Part shown: positions 37,403-47,138 of the stretch, piece after piece
Layout: every line of letters starts with the position of its first letter
How positions within the stretch are numbered: the stretch's first letter is position 1
Source: Devosia sp.
Lineage (GTDB): Bacteria; Pseudomonadota; Alphaproteobacteria; Rhizobiales; Devosiaceae
Assembly: GCA_017794705.1 (NCBI GenBank)
Contig: CP051235.1
Coordinates: forward strand, 1,241,010-1,305,009
DNA: 64,000 nucleotides
Direction of reading: 5' to 3'
Translations under genes and position numbers: made by a program
Notes under the pieces: model-generated
Told to the model about the DNA's origin: nothing
The model's database searches: none
The model's input: the letters and a program-made list of their open reading frames with translations, nothing else

Positions 37403-38743
37403 ATGAGACCCGTCTACGCGTTCGAGGTCCGGCACAGCGACATCTGGAAGATCGCGCTGCCGGCCACGCTGGCCTTTATCACCGAGCCTTTGGCGGGCCT
37501 TGTCGACCTCACTGTGATCGGCCGGTTGGGCGATGCCGCGCTCCTTGGCGGGCTGGTGTTGGGCGCGCTGGCCTTCGACTTCATCTTTTCCATGCTATTT
37601 TTCCTGCGACTGGGCACGGCGGGACTGGTTGCGCAATCGGTGGGCGCCCGGGATCCTTACGAAGGACTGATCCATTTTGCCCGCGCCACGCTGGTAGGTA
37701 TTGCCATCGGACTTTTGCTGGTGATGCTGACCGTACCTTTGCAGGCGATAAGCGTTTGGGCTCTGGGCCCTGGCCCGGAGGTTGCGGAGACCTTCACCAC
37801 TTATATCGCAGTGCGGCTGTGGTCGGCGCCCGTCGTTCTGATCAATTTCGCCCTGTTGGGCTGGTTCTACGGACGGGCAAGGGCGACGACCGGCTTGCTG
37901 CTGCAGGCGCTAGTCCACGGCGGCAACATGCTCTTCTCCATCCTGTTCGTTTACGGGTTTGGCTTGGGCGTTCCGGGCGTCGCCTGGGGCACGGTGCTGG
38001 CGCAGGCGATTTCGGCGGCAGTGGGACTTTGGCTGGTGATGCGCCACTTCGGAGGGCTTTCCAATGTCGCTGCCATCCTGCCCTGGTCGCAACTTATTGA
38101 GGCTCCGGCGCTCGCCCGCCTGTTCGCGCTGAGCCGCGACTTGATGATCCGCTCCGCGGCGCTGATGGGTGCCTTTGCATACTTCACCGCTCAGACCGCG
38201 CGTGAAGGTGCGGTGATCCTTGCTGCCAACGCGGTAGTGCTGAATTTCCAGATGATCACCGCGTTCTTTCTGGATGGGCAGGCCCAGGCGGCAGAGCAGA
38301 TTTGCGGCAAGGCGATCGGAGCCAACTATCGGCCTGCGTTCGAACGGGCTGTCCGGCTTTCGATGCTTTGGGGGTTCATCATTTCGGGAGGGCTCTTCGC
38401 CTTCTGGCTGATCGCCGGGCCGTGGCTGATCGATTTGATGACAACCGCGCCTGAGGTCCGCCAGACGGGACGCGATTTCCTGCTTATCGCCGCCTTCACG
38501 GCGCTCACGGGCGTCATGCCGTTCGTGATGGACGGGGTAATGACCGGCGCCACGCTCAACACGATCATCCGCAACGGCATGGTCGCGGCATTCTTCATTT
38601 TCCTTGTGGCGGCGCTGGTGCTGCAGCCGCTGTTTGGGGTCTACGGATTGTGGGGCGCGCTGCACATCTTTTTCATCGCACGCGGGCTGATCTTCTGGTT
38701 CGCCGTGCGCTACAAGATGCCGGACCTGTTTCCCGCCGGCTAG
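37403..38743 (+). CDS. MATE family efflux transporter (DinF-like)
   Basis: A 446-residue inner-membrane protein with about 12 hydrophobic segments in two halves. IWKIALPATLAFITEPLAGL, GRLGDAALLGGLVLG and FFLRLGTAGLVAQSVGARDP are the N-terminal MATE signatures, and FFLDGQAQAAEQICGKAIGA begins the second half. It belongs to the DinF branch, exporting organic cations or bile-salt-like compounds by ion antiport. It follows the YdfG-like gene by 12 bases and converges with pyrD, overlapping stops by four bases. Confidence 0.92.
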   Translation: MRPVYAFEVRHSDIWKIALPATLAFITEPLAGLVDLTVIGRLGDAALLGGLVLGALAFDFIFSMLFFLRLGTAGLVAQSVGARDPYEGLIHFARATLVGIAIGLLLVMLTVPLQAISVWALGPGPEVAETFTTYIAVRLWSAPVVLINFALLGWFYGRARATTGLLLQALVHGGNMLFSILFVYGFGLGVPGVAWGTVLAQAISAAVGLWLVMRHFGGLSNVAAILPWSQLIEAPALARLFALSRDLMIRSAALMGAFAYFTAQTAREGAVILAANAVVLNFQMITAFFLDGQAQAAEQICGKAIGANYRPAFERAVRLSMLWGFIISGGLFAFWLIAGPWLIDLMTTAPEVRQTGRDFLLIAAFTALTGVMPFVMDGVMTGATLNTIIRNGMVAAFFIFLVAALVLQPLFGVYGLWGALHIFFIARGLIFWFAVRYKMPDLFPAG

Positions 38744-39849
38744 ATCTGCAGCTTTCCCGAGGCCCAGTCGGCAGCGCTGCGGCCAACGAAATCGGCGATG
38801 TTGCGCGCCTTGACGCCACGGACCGCCTGGGTGAGCCCCTGCCGAATCTCGTCGAAAAGCCCAAGCCCGCCGAACACCAGCGCCGAGTAAAGCTGGATGG
38901 CGTTTGCTCCGGCGTCGAACTTGGCCAGCGCCGATTGCGCAGAATGAACGCCGCCGACGCCGATCAGCGGAAAGTCCTTGCCGACGCGCAACCGCACTTG
39001 CGCCAGCTTTTGCGTTGAGAAATTGAAGAGTGGTTTGCCCGAAAGGCCGCCGGTTTCGCTCGCATGAGGCTGGCCCTCAACACCTGAACGAGAGATCGTG
39101 GTGTTGGACACGATCATGCCGTCGAGGTCCGTGGCAAGCACGATCCGGGTGATGTCGTCCAGTGCCCCCTCATCCAGATCCGGTGCGATTTTCAAAAATA
39201 CCGGTACGCGGGTGCGCTGGCCGGCGCGGGCTGACAGGACTTCGCCGAGCAGGCGTTCCAGCATTTCGGGTTCCTGTAGACCGCGAAGACCCGGCGTGTT
39301 GGGCGAGGATATGTTGACAGTCAGATAGTCGGCGATGTCGGCAAAGCGGTTCACACCGGCGACGTAATCGGCGACGAAATCCTTGCTGGTTTTGTTGGCG
39401 CCAATGTTGACACCCACGATTGCCTTTGAGCGATGCGCCGCGAGGCGCACATGCGCTGCGGCATGACCTTCATTATTGAAGCCCATGCGGTTGATGACGC
39501 CGCCCACCTCGGGCAACCGGAATAGGCGGGGACGCGGATTTCCGTCCTGAGGTTTCGGGGTGATTGTGCCCGCCTCTACGAAACCGAAGCCCATTTCGCC
39601 AAGCGATTCCGTCACTTCGGCATTCTTGTCGAAGCCGGCAGCCATGCCGATCGGGTTCGAGAGTTCCAGACCGGCCAGGCTGGTCTTGAGTTGCGGGGCA
39701 TCGGCGTAATCCGGCTTGGGTGCAAGCCCCAGTTTTAAGGCCGAAATGGTTGCCCGATGTGCCGTCTCTGGTTCCATCGCCAGCAACGCGTCGCGGCTCA
39801 GGTTGGCGACCAATGCGTTGCGCAGGAATGGCGACAGTGCAGACAACAT
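38740..39849 (-). CDS. pyrD: Dihydroorotate dehydrogenase (quinone), class 2
   Basis: A 369-residue FMN enzyme of pyrimidine synthesis, membrane-associated and quinone-linked as shown by the N-terminal extension FLRNALVANLSRDALLAMEP. FMN and substrate motifs include NPIGMAAGFDKNAE, NRMGFNNEG, NISSPNTPGLRGLQ (catalytic Ser), GMIVSNTTISR and LIGVGGVHSAQSAL. The ATG at 39849 shares one base with the stop of the DUF952 gene (TGATG). Confidence 0.96.
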   Translation of the reverse strand: MLSALSPFLRNALVANLSRDALLAMEPETAHRATISALKLGLAPKPDYADAPQLKTSLAGLELSNPIGMAAGFDKNAEVTESLGEMGFGFVEAGTITPKPQDGNPRPRLFRLPEVGGVINRMGFNNEGHAAAHVRLAAHRSKAIVGVNIGANKTSKDFVADYVAGVNRFADIADYLTVNISSPNTPGLRGLQEPEMLERLLGEVLSARAGQRTRVPVFLKIAPDLDEGALDDITRIVLATDLDGMIVSNTTISRSGVEGQPHASETGGLSGKPLFNFSTQKLAQVRLRVGKDFPLIGVGGVHSAQSALAKFDAGANAIQLYSALVFGGLGLFDEIRQGLTQAVRGVKARNIADFVGRSAADWASGKLQI

Positions 39850-40202
39850 CAACTTAATTCCGGAGGCAGCACGGTGGTTCCGTCTGCCGTCACGTCCAAC
39901 CTCGCCTCCTTTTCCACCGCACTCACGGGAATTTCTCCGTACACATGCGGAAACAGTTGGCCACCTCTGGAGGGCTCCCAGCGCAGATCAGGTTCAACAT
40001 CAGCAGTCCGGATCGCAAGTACGGTGAGGTCCGATTGTCCCTTGAAATGAAGAGCCAGGGTCTCACGCAATTGTTCAGCGGTGGACAAGTGAATGTATCC
40101 GTCAGCTATGTCGATAGGCATCCGGGGCACACGATTGCCCCCCACAGCCTGCGCATCGGCGGATAGGATCTTGTAGACGATAGGTGGACGGTTCTCTGAC
40201 AT
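39849..40202 (-). CDS. DUF952 family protein
   Basis: A 117-residue protein with the family marks YKILSADAQAV, DGYIHLSTAEQLRETLALHF and GQLFPHVYGEIPVSAV. Members are small, uncharacterised, and in alphaproteobacteria commonly precede pyrD as here. Coupled to pyrD by overlapping stop and start. Confidence 0.88.
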   Translation of the reverse strand: MSENRPPIVYKILSADAQAVGGNRVPRMPIDIADGYIHLSTAEQLRETLALHFKGQSDLTVLAIRTADVEPDLRWEPSRGGQLFPHVYGEIPVSAVEKEARLDVTADGTTVLPPELS

Positions 40203-40278
40203 GGCCGGAAACTAGGCAAAGCGAGGTAACGCAGCAAGCGTCATCTGCCGCGCTTTACAGAATTGCAGCATTGCCTTA

Positions 40279-40316
40279 GAAAAGGATAATTTTCCGAGAA
40301 TGGGATATTTTTCCCA
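40279..40316. promoter_or_regulatory. Two inverted repeats upstream of the S24 regulator
   Basis: GAAAA-N6-TTTTC (40279-40294) and TGGGA-N6-TCCCA (40301-40316) have centres 22 bases apart, two helical turns, and end just before the ribosome site. They are candidate autoregulatory operators of the gene that follows. Confidence 0.4.
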
Positions 40317-40327
40317 CAGGAGTGATC

Positions 40328-40966
40328 TTGTTTTCCCACCGTGCCATCTGGGACGCGATTGACGCTTTGGCCGAGCGGCACAAGCTGTCGACCTCAGGTC
40401 TGGCGCGCCTGGCCGGTCTCGACCCAACGGCATTCAATCCTTCAAAGCGGGTCAGCAAGGACGGGCGGGAGCGTTGGCCGTCTACCGAAAGCCTGTCCAA
40501 GATTCTCGATGCGACCGGCGAAAGTATCGACAGGTTTCTGTCCGCAGGCGGCCTTTATGGCGGACAGACGACTGGGACCAGGGCTGCCATCCCCTTGCTC
40601 GGTCTCGCCGAAGCGGGCGCCGGCGGCTATTTCGACGCGGACGGATTTCCCGCAGGCACAGGCTGGGAAGAGGTCGCGTTTCCCGGGGGCAATGCAGGCG
40701 CGACATATGCACTTGAAGTTTCAGGGGATTCCATGCTGCCGGCCTACCGCAACGGTGACCGGCTGATCGTCGCGCCGAACGAACAGGTCCGGCGCGGCGA
40801 CCGCGTGGTTGTGCGAACCGTTGACGGCGAAGTCACTGCCAAGGTGCTGCATCGCCAAACGGCGACGTCGGTGGAACTGCATTCGCTTAATCCGGACTTT
40901 GAACCACGGACACTCAAGGTAAGCGAAGTCGACTGGATCGCTCGCATTCTGTGGGCAAGCCTGTAG
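40328..40966 (+). CDS. S24 (LexA/CI-like) peptidase-type transcriptional regulator
   Basis: A 212-residue repressor-like protein. The N-terminal XRE-type helix-turn-helix (HKLSTSGLARLAGLDPTAFN) is followed by an S24 domain with the catalytic Ser in VSGDSMLPAYRNGDRL and Lys in GEVTAKVLHR. An Ala-Gly pair lies in AEAGAGGYF, a possible self-cleavage site. The start is TTG at 40328, five bases after AGGAG; the GTG at 40322 is part of that ribosome site. It may respond to stress like CI-type repressors. No phage genes are adjacent; this type is a normal chromosomal gene in Rhizobiales. Confidence 0.85.
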   Translation: MFSHRAIWDAIDALAERHKLSTSGLARLAGLDPTAFNPSKRVSKDGRERWPSTESLSKILDATGESIDRFLSAGGLYGGQTTGTRAAIPLLGLAEAGAGGYFDADGFPAGTGWEEVAFPGGNAGATYALEVSGDSMLPAYRNGDRLIVAPNEQVRRGDRVVVRTVDGEVTAKVLHRQTATSVELHSLNPDFEPRTLKVSEVDWIARILWASL

Positions 40967-40970
40967 CGTT

Positions 40971-42587
40971 TCAGTGGGTGGCCAGCATTCCGCCCAGTGC
41001 CTGGTCGATCAGCTTGCGGGTTTCCTCGACGCCATAAAGCGCGATGAAGGAGCCGAAGCGCGGTCCCTGATCCTGGCCCAGAAGCACCTGATAAAGGGAC
41101 TTGAACCAGTCACGAAGCGGCTCGAACCCGTGCGCCTTGCCCACTTCAAAGACCAGGTTCTGCAACGCTTCCGCATCGGTTGATCCAACGTGCCCGGCCA
41201 GCTGATCTGATAGGTCCTGAATGGCTGCCTGCTCTTTCTCGTCGGCCCGGCGAAACACTTTCGAGGGTTTGACGAAATCGTGGAAATAGCGAATGGCAAA
41301 ACCGACCAGATTGTCGAGTTCAGGGTGCGTTTCAGGTCCGGCCCCCGGTGCGTAGCGGGAGATGAATCCCCAAAGCACCTGCTTGTCTTCCGCGTTGGCA
41401 GCGGAGACGAGGTTCATAAGCAGGGCGAAGCTGACCGGCAGGTCATGCGAAGGCACCTGCCCCGAATGAATGTGGAACGCCGGGTTTTCAAGACGAGCGG
41501 CATGGTCTTGTGCGGCAAAGGCGCCGGCGAACTGATAATACTCGTCGACCGCTCGCGGGATCACATCAAAGTAGAGCCGCTTGGCCGCCTTGGGCTTTTG
41601 AAACATGAACAGGCTGAGGCTTTCCGGCGAGGCGTAGGTCAGCCAGTCTTCAATCCCGAGGCCGTTACCTTTGGACTTTGAAATCTTTTGACCCTGGTCG
41701 TCGAGGAACAGCTCGTAGTTGAAGCCTTCGGGAGGCGTGCCGCCGAGGGCGTTGACGATGCGACTAGACAGTTTCACCGAGTCGATCAGGTCCTTGCCCG
41801 CCATTTCATAGTCGACGCCCAGCGCAAACCAGCGCAATGCCCAGTCGGCCTTCCACTGGCACTTCACTGCGCCGCCGGTGACAGAGGTTGTCATTTCCTC
41901 GCCGTCCGTGGGGTCGAGGTAGGTGATTGTGCCGGCACGGACATCGCGGGCGATCATAGGCACCTGCAACACCTTGCCCGTCTTCGGGCTGACCGGCAGG
42001 AACGGAGAATAGGTGGCCTGACGCTCTGCGCCGAGCGTAGGCAGGATGATGTCCATCACCTCGTCATAGACTTCGAGCATGCGCAACAGGCCCTGATCGA
42101 GCCGACCGGACGAATAGTAATCGGTGGCGCTGGCGAACTCGTAGTCAAAGCCAAACTGGTCGAGGAATGCCATCAGCCGGGCGTTGTTGGCCTGGCCGAA
42201 CGACGGGTGCTCGTTTGAAAAGGGATCGGGGATACGCGAAAGCGGCATATCCAAATAGGCTTCAAGCATTTCACGGTTCGGCACGTTGGTGGGCACCTTG
42301 CGCAATCCGTCCATGTCATCGGAGAAGCAGACGAGACGCGTTGGCACCAGATCGCGGGTCAGAAGCCGGAACGCCGTACGCACCATGGTGGTGCGCGCCA
42401 CCTCTCCAAAGGTGCCGATGTGTGGAAGCCCGGACGGCCCGTATCCGGTTTCGAACAGCACCTCGGACTGGCCGGTCTTTTCAACCCGTTTGACCAACGC
42501 GCGCGCCTGCTCGAATGGCCAGGCCTTGGCGGACTGGGCAGCCTCGAAATAGACAGGGTCGAGTGCGGGCAGCGTCTCTTGGGACAC
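40971..42587 (-). CDS. lysK: Lysine-tRNA ligase, class I
   Basis: A 538-residue class I lysyl-tRNA synthetase, the archaeal-type enzyme used by alphaproteobacteria. [17 protein letters not shown] holds the HIGH motif and [13 protein letters not shown] the KMSKS motif. The GTG at 42587 has AGGATC upstream; the longer frame is rejected because the protein family begins near [10 protein letters not shown]. Converges with the S24 gene, four bases apart. Confidence 0.95.
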   Translation of the reverse strand: MSQETLPALDPVYFEAAQSAKAWPFEQARALVKRVEKTGQSEVLFETGYGPSGLPHIGTFGEVARTTMVRTAFRLLTRDLVPTRLVCFSDDMDGLRKVPTNVPNREMLEAYLDMPLSRIPDPFSNEHPSFGQANNARLMAFLDQFGFDYEFASATDYYSSGRLDQGLLRMLEVYDEVMDIILPTLGAERQATYSPFLPVSPKTGKVLQVPMIARDVRAGTITYLDPTDGEEMTTSVTGGAVKCQWKADWALRWFALGVDYEMAGKDLIDSVKLSSRIVNALGGTPPEGFNYELFLDDQGQKISKSKGNGLGIEDWLTYASPESLSLFMFQKPKAAKRLYFDVIPRAVDEYYQFAGAFAAQDHAARLENPAFHIHSGQVPSHDLPVSFALLMNLVSAANAEDKQVLWGFISRYAPGAGPETHPELDNLVGFAIRYFHDFVKPSKVFRRADEKEQAAIQDLSDQLAGHVGSTDAEALQNLVFEVGKAHGFEPLRDWFKSLYQVLLGQDQGPRFGSFIALYGVEETRKLIDQALGGMLATH

Positions 42588-42771
42588 GGGGAAAGATCCT
42601 CTCGATTTGATTGTGGACTGAGCGCGGGCCGGTGTGTGGCACAAGCGGCCCGCAAGTTCAACGTAATTGCCGCAAGCAAGCGTGACTTGTGTTTGTGCCA
42701 GCCGGTACCTAGTTATGGGCGCAACTGTAAAGATTCATGCCGCGACGGCATTCTGCAAACGGGACGGAACA

Positions 42772-43176
42772 ATGAACCTGAGCACTCAAGACGCCCTGAT
42801 CTACATGATGGTGGTGACCGCCGCCGCGGACGTTTCCCTTACTGACCAGGAGATCGGCCGCATGAGTGTTTTGATCGAACGTCTGCCCGTGTTTGAAGGC
42901 TATGACCTCAACAGGTTGCCTCAGGTCGCCTCCGAATGCGCAGAACTCATGCAGACCAAAGGTATTGATGGCGTTCTGGAGATTATTGTCGCCGCACTGC
43001 CGGAGCGGCTGCAGGACACAGCCTATGCACTGGCGGTCGAAATCGCGGCCGTCGACCTGCAAGTGGAACAGGAAGAATTGCGCTGGCTGGAACTGGTTCG
43101 TGATCACCTCACCCTTGACCGGCTGACCACTGCGGCAATCGAGGTTGCCGCGCGAGCCCGCCTGCGCAAGGCATGA
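42772..43176 (+). CDS. TerB-family (tellurite resistance-like) protein
   Basis: A 134-residue helical protein: LSTQDALIYMMVVTAAADVSL, DQEIGRMSVLIERLPVF and YALAVEIAAVDLQVEQEE follow the TerB metal-binding helix pattern with paired acidic residues. The ATG at 42772 is preceded by GGGACGGAAC. Function in alphaproteobacteria is not known and need not concern tellurite. It precedes the sterol desaturase gene by 44 bases. Confidence 0.78.
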   Translation: MNLSTQDALIYMMVVTAAADVSLTDQEIGRMSVLIERLPVFEGYDLNRLPQVASECAELMQTKGIDGVLEIIVAALPERLQDTAYALAVEIAAVDLQVEQEELRWLELVRDHLTLDRLTTAAIEVAARARLRKA

Positions 43177-43220
43177 TCCGCGGTAGTTCTGGTGACGCGC
43201 TCGCGGTCCGGAGAATCTGA

Positions 43221-44069
43221 GTGACCTTTTTCGGCCTGACAGAAGGTGTGTTCCGCTTTTCCCTGTTTGCCGGAATTTTCCTGATCATGGCGACCGTGGA
43301 GAGTTTCTGGCCGCGCCGCGAACGCCGACATGTACGTTCGAAGAGATGGTTCACCAATCTGGGGATCATGGTGGCGTCCTACCTGTCCGTGTTGGCGGTG
43401 ACCTTCGTCATTCCGGTGACAGCGGTGATCACCGCGATGTTCGCGGAAGCCCGTGGCTGGGGCCTGTTCAACCTGATCGCGTGGCCAATTTGGCTGGAGT
43501 ATCTGATTGCCTTCATCGTGCTCGACTTCGTTATCTGGGCGCAGCACCTGATCACCCACAAGGTGCCGATCCTCTGGCGGTTGCACCGGGTGCATCATGC
43601 GGATGAAGATATCGACGCAACCACCGCGGTTCGGTTTCATCCGCTCGAAATCCTGTTCTCCATTGCAGTGAAATCGGTTGCCGTGCTGATTATCGGTCCG
43701 GCTGCCGTCGTGGTGGTGCTGGCGGAAGCTATCGTCAACGGATCAGCTGTGTTCAATCATGCGAACCTGCGTCTGCCTGAGAATGTCGATCGCTTGCTGC
43801 GCCAGTTGATTGTCACCCCGGACATGCACCGGGTGCACCATTCCGCGATCCGTACCGAGACGGACAGCAACTATGGGTTCGCCCTGTCCATCTGGGACAG
43901 GCTGTTCGGCACCTATGTCGACCAGCCTGAACTGGGCCATGACGGCATGACTATCGGACTGGAAGACTGGCAGGACGATGCCCCCACGCGCCTTGGCTGG
44001 TCGCTGGCCCTGCCCTTCTGGTCACCCCCTGCCTCACGGAAAACGTACGAAACCGTCAGTAAAAGCTGA
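43221..44069 (+). CDS. Sterol desaturase/fatty acid hydroxylase family protein
   Basis: A 282-residue membrane di-iron oxygenase with about four to five helices. The histidine clusters are in WAQHLITHK, LHRVHHADED and MHRVHHSAI, the HxxxH/HxxHH pattern of the ERG3/SUR2 superfamily. It may hydroxylate or desaturate a lipid. GTG start at 43221 with GGAGA upstream. It ends convergently with the next gene, overlapping by 14 bases. Confidence 0.9.
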   Translation: MTFFGLTEGVFRFSLFAGIFLIMATVESFWPRRERRHVRSKRWFTNLGIMVASYLSVLAVTFVIPVTAVITAMFAEARGWGLFNLIAWPIWLEYLIAFIVLDFVIWAQHLITHKVPILWRLHRVHHADEDIDATTAVRFHPLEILFSIAVKSVAVLIIGPAAVVVVLAEAIVNGSAVFNHANLRLPENVDRLLRQLIVTPDMHRVHHSAIRTETDSNYGFALSIWDRLFGTYVDQPELGHDGMTIGLEDWQDDAPTRLGWSLALPFWSPPASRKTYETVSKS

Positions 44070-44871
44070 TCGGGAACCACCGCAGGTAGAGCTCATCGAG
44101 TGTGCCGTTGCGTTTCAGCCGAACCAGCGCCCAGTTGATCGCGCGCCGCACGGCGTTGTGTTCCGCGGGAAACGCCACGGCGAGCCCGCGGCCGAAAAGG
44201 TCTGGCCGGAAATAGGCTTCACCCGCGAAATCACAGCATTGCGGGTTTTCATTGAGCCAGAAGGACGCGCGCATGGCGTCGCCGAAAAAAGAGTCGGCGT
44301 CGCCCGCCGCCACCGCCTCAAGCGCCGCGATCTCATTGTCATAGGAGGCCACGCGGGCGCCCGGAAGGTATGTCCGTATGAATTCTGACTGCGCAGAATC
44401 CCGGCGCGTCGCGACAATGGTGCCGTCCAGATTCTGCCAGGAAAACCTAGGCGCATCCTGCCGTCGGGTGACAAAACGGCCGGGCAGCATCATGTAGGTC
44501 AACGAGAAGTCGAATCTTTCGGCATTGGCTTCAGTAACCGACATGCCGGCGATCAGGGCGTCGCCCTGATTGTCCGCAAGGGCATCGGCGGCCTGGTCCC
44601 AGGGCCAGGCCTGAATGGTGCAGGCAATATCAAGCACGCCGCAGATGGCACGCGCCAGATCGACATTGTAGCCGACCACTTCGCCCCCCAATGAACGGTA
44701 GTTGAACGGCGGAAAGTCATTGGTCGTCAGAAAGCGAATTGCCGGCACCGCGCTGAGATCCGGGGCCTCGTCCCGAGCGCTGGGATCGAAATGATAGGGC
44801 AGGTTCTGCGCCTGGGCGGCGCCGGTGAACATCATCCACGTCAGCAGGAAAAGAGCTGTGAATCTGGGCAT
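44056..44871 (-). CDS. Orphan family-3 periplasmic substrate-binding protein
   Basis: A 271-residue exported protein (signal MPRFTALFLLTWMMFTGAAQ, then AQ). IRFLTTNDFPPFNYRSLGG, GYNVDLARAICGVL and ALIAGMSVTEANAERFDFSL are the markers of amino-acid type binding proteins (SBP_bac_3). No permease or ATPase is adjacent, so it either works with a distant transporter or is a sensor/periplasmic scavenger. A PQQ-enzyme-associated MxaJ-like role cannot be excluded but is not indicated by motif. Confidence 0.85.
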   Translation of the reverse strand: MPRFTALFLLTWMMFTGAAQAQNLPYHFDPSARDEAPDLSAVPAIRFLTTNDFPPFNYRSLGGEVVGYNVDLARAICGVLDIACTIQAWPWDQAADALADNQGDALIAGMSVTEANAERFDFSLTYMMLPGRFVTRRQDAPRFSWQNLDGTIVATRRDSAQSEFIRTYLPGARVASYDNEIAALEAVAAGDADSFFGDAMRASFWLNENPQCCDFAGEAYFRPDLFGRGLAVAFPAEHNAVRRAINWALVRLKRNGTLDELYLRWFPISFY

Positions 44872-44998
44872 CAAATGTCCGAAGTGGTTTGAGCGGCTTG
44901 TGATTTTCGCGCATTTTGCCGAGGTTGGCGAGGCGGCCTAGGCTGCTTTGTAATCGAAACGTAGATTTTTCAAAACACTTGAAGCGGATCCGCTAAAG

Positions 44999-46825
44999 AT
45001 GCACCCGGCCGTTGAACTGATCAGGTTTGTGCTGGGACCACTTTGCCGAAGTGAACAGGAGGCTTTGGTTCTGTTGCAGCAGGCCCTGCTGCGGGAAGTC
45101 GAACCGCTGCATTACCTGGCCACGTTCTTCACCCTTTCCGAAAACCACATCTACGAGCGCGCCGCAACATGGTCAGGGTTGCGTTTTTCGGCAGCGCTGC
45201 CGTCGCAATTGCCAGCGGGACTGGACATTGAGCGGGTGGACAATCTTTTCGGGATCAAGTCGGTGCGCGCCGAGCTGGATGGCCGCGACGTCCTTTTTTT
45301 GAGCCCGGGACTGACCCAGTTTCTGCAGATCCGAGAGCGGGTGCAATCGCAATTCGGGTTGGCGCAGCGCATAAGTGTGGTCCCTCCAGCGGCATTACGT
45401 GCCGGGATCATGGATCGGGCCGCCTCACGGCTGCTTGAGGACACCCGCAGCCGTTTGTCCCGCCTGTGGCCCCGCGCCAGCGCACACCTTGAACTGCGCC
45501 TCGGGGTGCGGCTCGCATTCGTGATTGCATTGGTCGCACTGGCCCTGGTTGCTGCATTTACACCAATCTTCCTGCAACCGGTTCTGGTGCCGGTGATGGC
45601 GTTTCTGCTGCTGGTTCCTGCAGGGCTCCGCCTTGCCGCCGCGATCCATTCGGTCAGGACCGGGGAACAAATCCGCCCGCCCGCTGTGCCGGACGACGAG
45701 TTGCCTGACTATACGATCCTGATTGCCTTGCGCGACGAAGCAAACATGATCCCGCAGTTGGCGGCCGCGCTGCGCCGTCTCGATTATCCGCCGGAGAAAC
45801 TCGACATCAAGTTCGTCGTTGAATCCGCAAGCCGGTCGACCCTGGAAGAAGTCGCGCGTCTTCTCGACGACGCAAGGTTCGAACTGGTGATTGTTCCCGA
45901 GGCCGCACCGGTCACCAAACCCAAAGCCCTCAACTACGCGCTGCCCATGGCGCGCGGGCAATATCTGGTGATCTACGATGCCGAGGACATCCCTGAACCT
46001 GTTCAATTGCGGCGAGCGGCAGAGCTATTCGCATCCCAGCCAGGGCTCGACTGCATTCAGGCCGAACTGGTGGTCGACAATGCCGGTGAAAACGTCCTTA
46101 CAGCCCTGTTTGCCGGCGAGTATGCCGGTCAGTTCGGGCTGATGTTTCCGGCCCTGGCGCGTTGGGACATGCCTTTGCCTCTTGGCGGCACATCCAATCA
46201 CTTCCGGCTGCAATCGCTGCGCGAAGTGGGTGGCTGGGACTCGTTCAACGTGACCGAAGATGCCGATCTCGGTGTCCGGCTGAAGCGCTTGCGCTACCGG
46301 TGCGGCGCTTTCAGCTCACGCACCTATGAAGAAGCCCCAATCAGGTTTGGACCCTGGATGCGCCAGCGCACACGTTGGATGAAGGGCTGGATGCAGACCT
46401 TCATCGTTCACAATTCGCGTCCGCTCGATTTCCTGCGCGATATCGGCTGGCGAAATTTCCTGATCTTTCAGGCCTATGTCGGCGGCATGCTTTTCAGTGC
46501 TCCGCTTCACTCGGTGTTCGCCGTCGTGTTCTTCGGGCGGCTCGTGCTGGGGTTCGATCCCGGCTTCTCGCTCACCGAGCCGTGGAGCCTGGCGCAACTG
46601 ACCATCCTCGTCACAGGCTACGGCACGGCCTTCATTGTTGCTGTGATGGGCCTGTGGCGGCTCGGGCAACGGTCAGTGCTCAAGTGGCAGCTGCTCTTGC
46701 CCTTTTATTGGCTCTTGACCTCGTGGGCTTCGATGCGCGCGCTCTATCAACTCATCGAGAAGCCGTACGTCTGGGAGAAAACGCCGCACGGGCTGACGCG
46801 GTACGTGCGCGGGTCAGACAAATGA
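44999..46825 (+). CDS. Glycosyltransferase family 2, XagB-like
   Basis: A 608-residue processive membrane glycosyltransferase. Residues 1 to about 160 form a GspE-N-like leader; two helices lie near 165-205; the GT domain has DYTILIALRDEANMI, IYDAEDIP (metal DxD), TEDADLGVRL and the QRTRWMKGW acceptor motif; about three C-terminal helices follow. XagB homologs make extracellular polysaccharide, often under cyclic-di-GMP control. The gene stands alone between the orphan binding-protein gene and tRNA-Gly. Confidence 0.85.
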   Translation: MHPAVELIRFVLGPLCRSEQEALVLLQQALLREVEPLHYLATFFTLSENHIYERAATWSGLRFSAALPSQLPAGLDIERVDNLFGIKSVRAELDGRDVLFLSPGLTQFLQIRERVQSQFGLAQRISVVPPAALRAGIMDRAASRLLEDTRSRLSRLWPRASAHLELRLGVRLAFVIALVALALVAAFTPIFLQPVLVPVMAFLLLVPAGLRLAAAIHSVRTGEQIRPPAVPDDELPDYTILIALRDEANMIPQLAAALRRLDYPPEKLDIKFVVESASRSTLEEVARLLDDARFELVIVPEAAPVTKPKALNYALPMARGQYLVIYDAEDIPEPVQLRRAAELFASQPGLDCIQAELVVDNAGENVLTALFAGEYAGQFGLMFPALARWDMPLPLGGTSNHFRLQSLREVGGWDSFNVTEDADLGVRLKRLRYRCGAFSSRTYEEAPIRFGPWMRQRTRWMKGWMQTFIVHNSRPLDFLRDIGWRNFLIFQAYVGGMLFSAPLHSVFAVVFFGRLVLGFDPGFSLTEPWSLAQLTILVTGYGTAFIVAVMGLWRLGQRSVLKWQLLLPFYWLLTSWASMRALYQLIEKPYVWEKTPHGLTRYVRGSDK

Positions 46826-46845
46826 GCTTCAATGGTGCATGAGCA

Positions 46846-46919
46846 TGGAGCGGGTGAAGGGAATCGAACCCTCGTCGTAAGCTTGGGAAGCTTCTGCTCT
46901 ACCATTGAGCTACACCCGC
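46846..46919 (-). tRNA. tRNA-Gly (anticodon CCC)
   Basis: A 74-base cloverleaf with encoded CCA on the minus strand. Acceptor GCGGGTG/CACCCGC, D-arm TAGCTCAATGGTAGAGCA, anticodon loop TTCCCAA, T-arm GAGGGTTCGATTCCCTT. Confidence 0.96.
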
Positions 46920-47138
46920 TTGCTCCCGCTATATCCACTCAACTGGCACGTCCGGTCAAGCTGGCGCGACTTGAAATCTGGGGAGGTTCAGCTTGTGGGC
47001 AAGTTGTGCCCAGAGCATGAGCATCGGACTTTCCGCGCATCGGCTCCGACGATGGCATAAATTGGGGACTTCAATAGCTGCTCAAGTAATGTGAACTTGC
47101 CGTTGAATGTGTGAAGCGAACCAGGAATAGGCGAAACG

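Noticed and set aside
40328..40966. Prophage repressor and possible prophage remnant
   Set aside because: No integrase, structural or lysis gene is near; neighbours are core genes (pyrD, lysK), so a chromosomal S24 regulator is more likely.
44056..44871. MxaJ/XoxJ-like partner of the PQQ dehydrogenase
   Set aside because: It is 15 kb away, next to unrelated genes, and its motifs are those of general amino-acid-type binding proteins; kept as an orphan binding protein.
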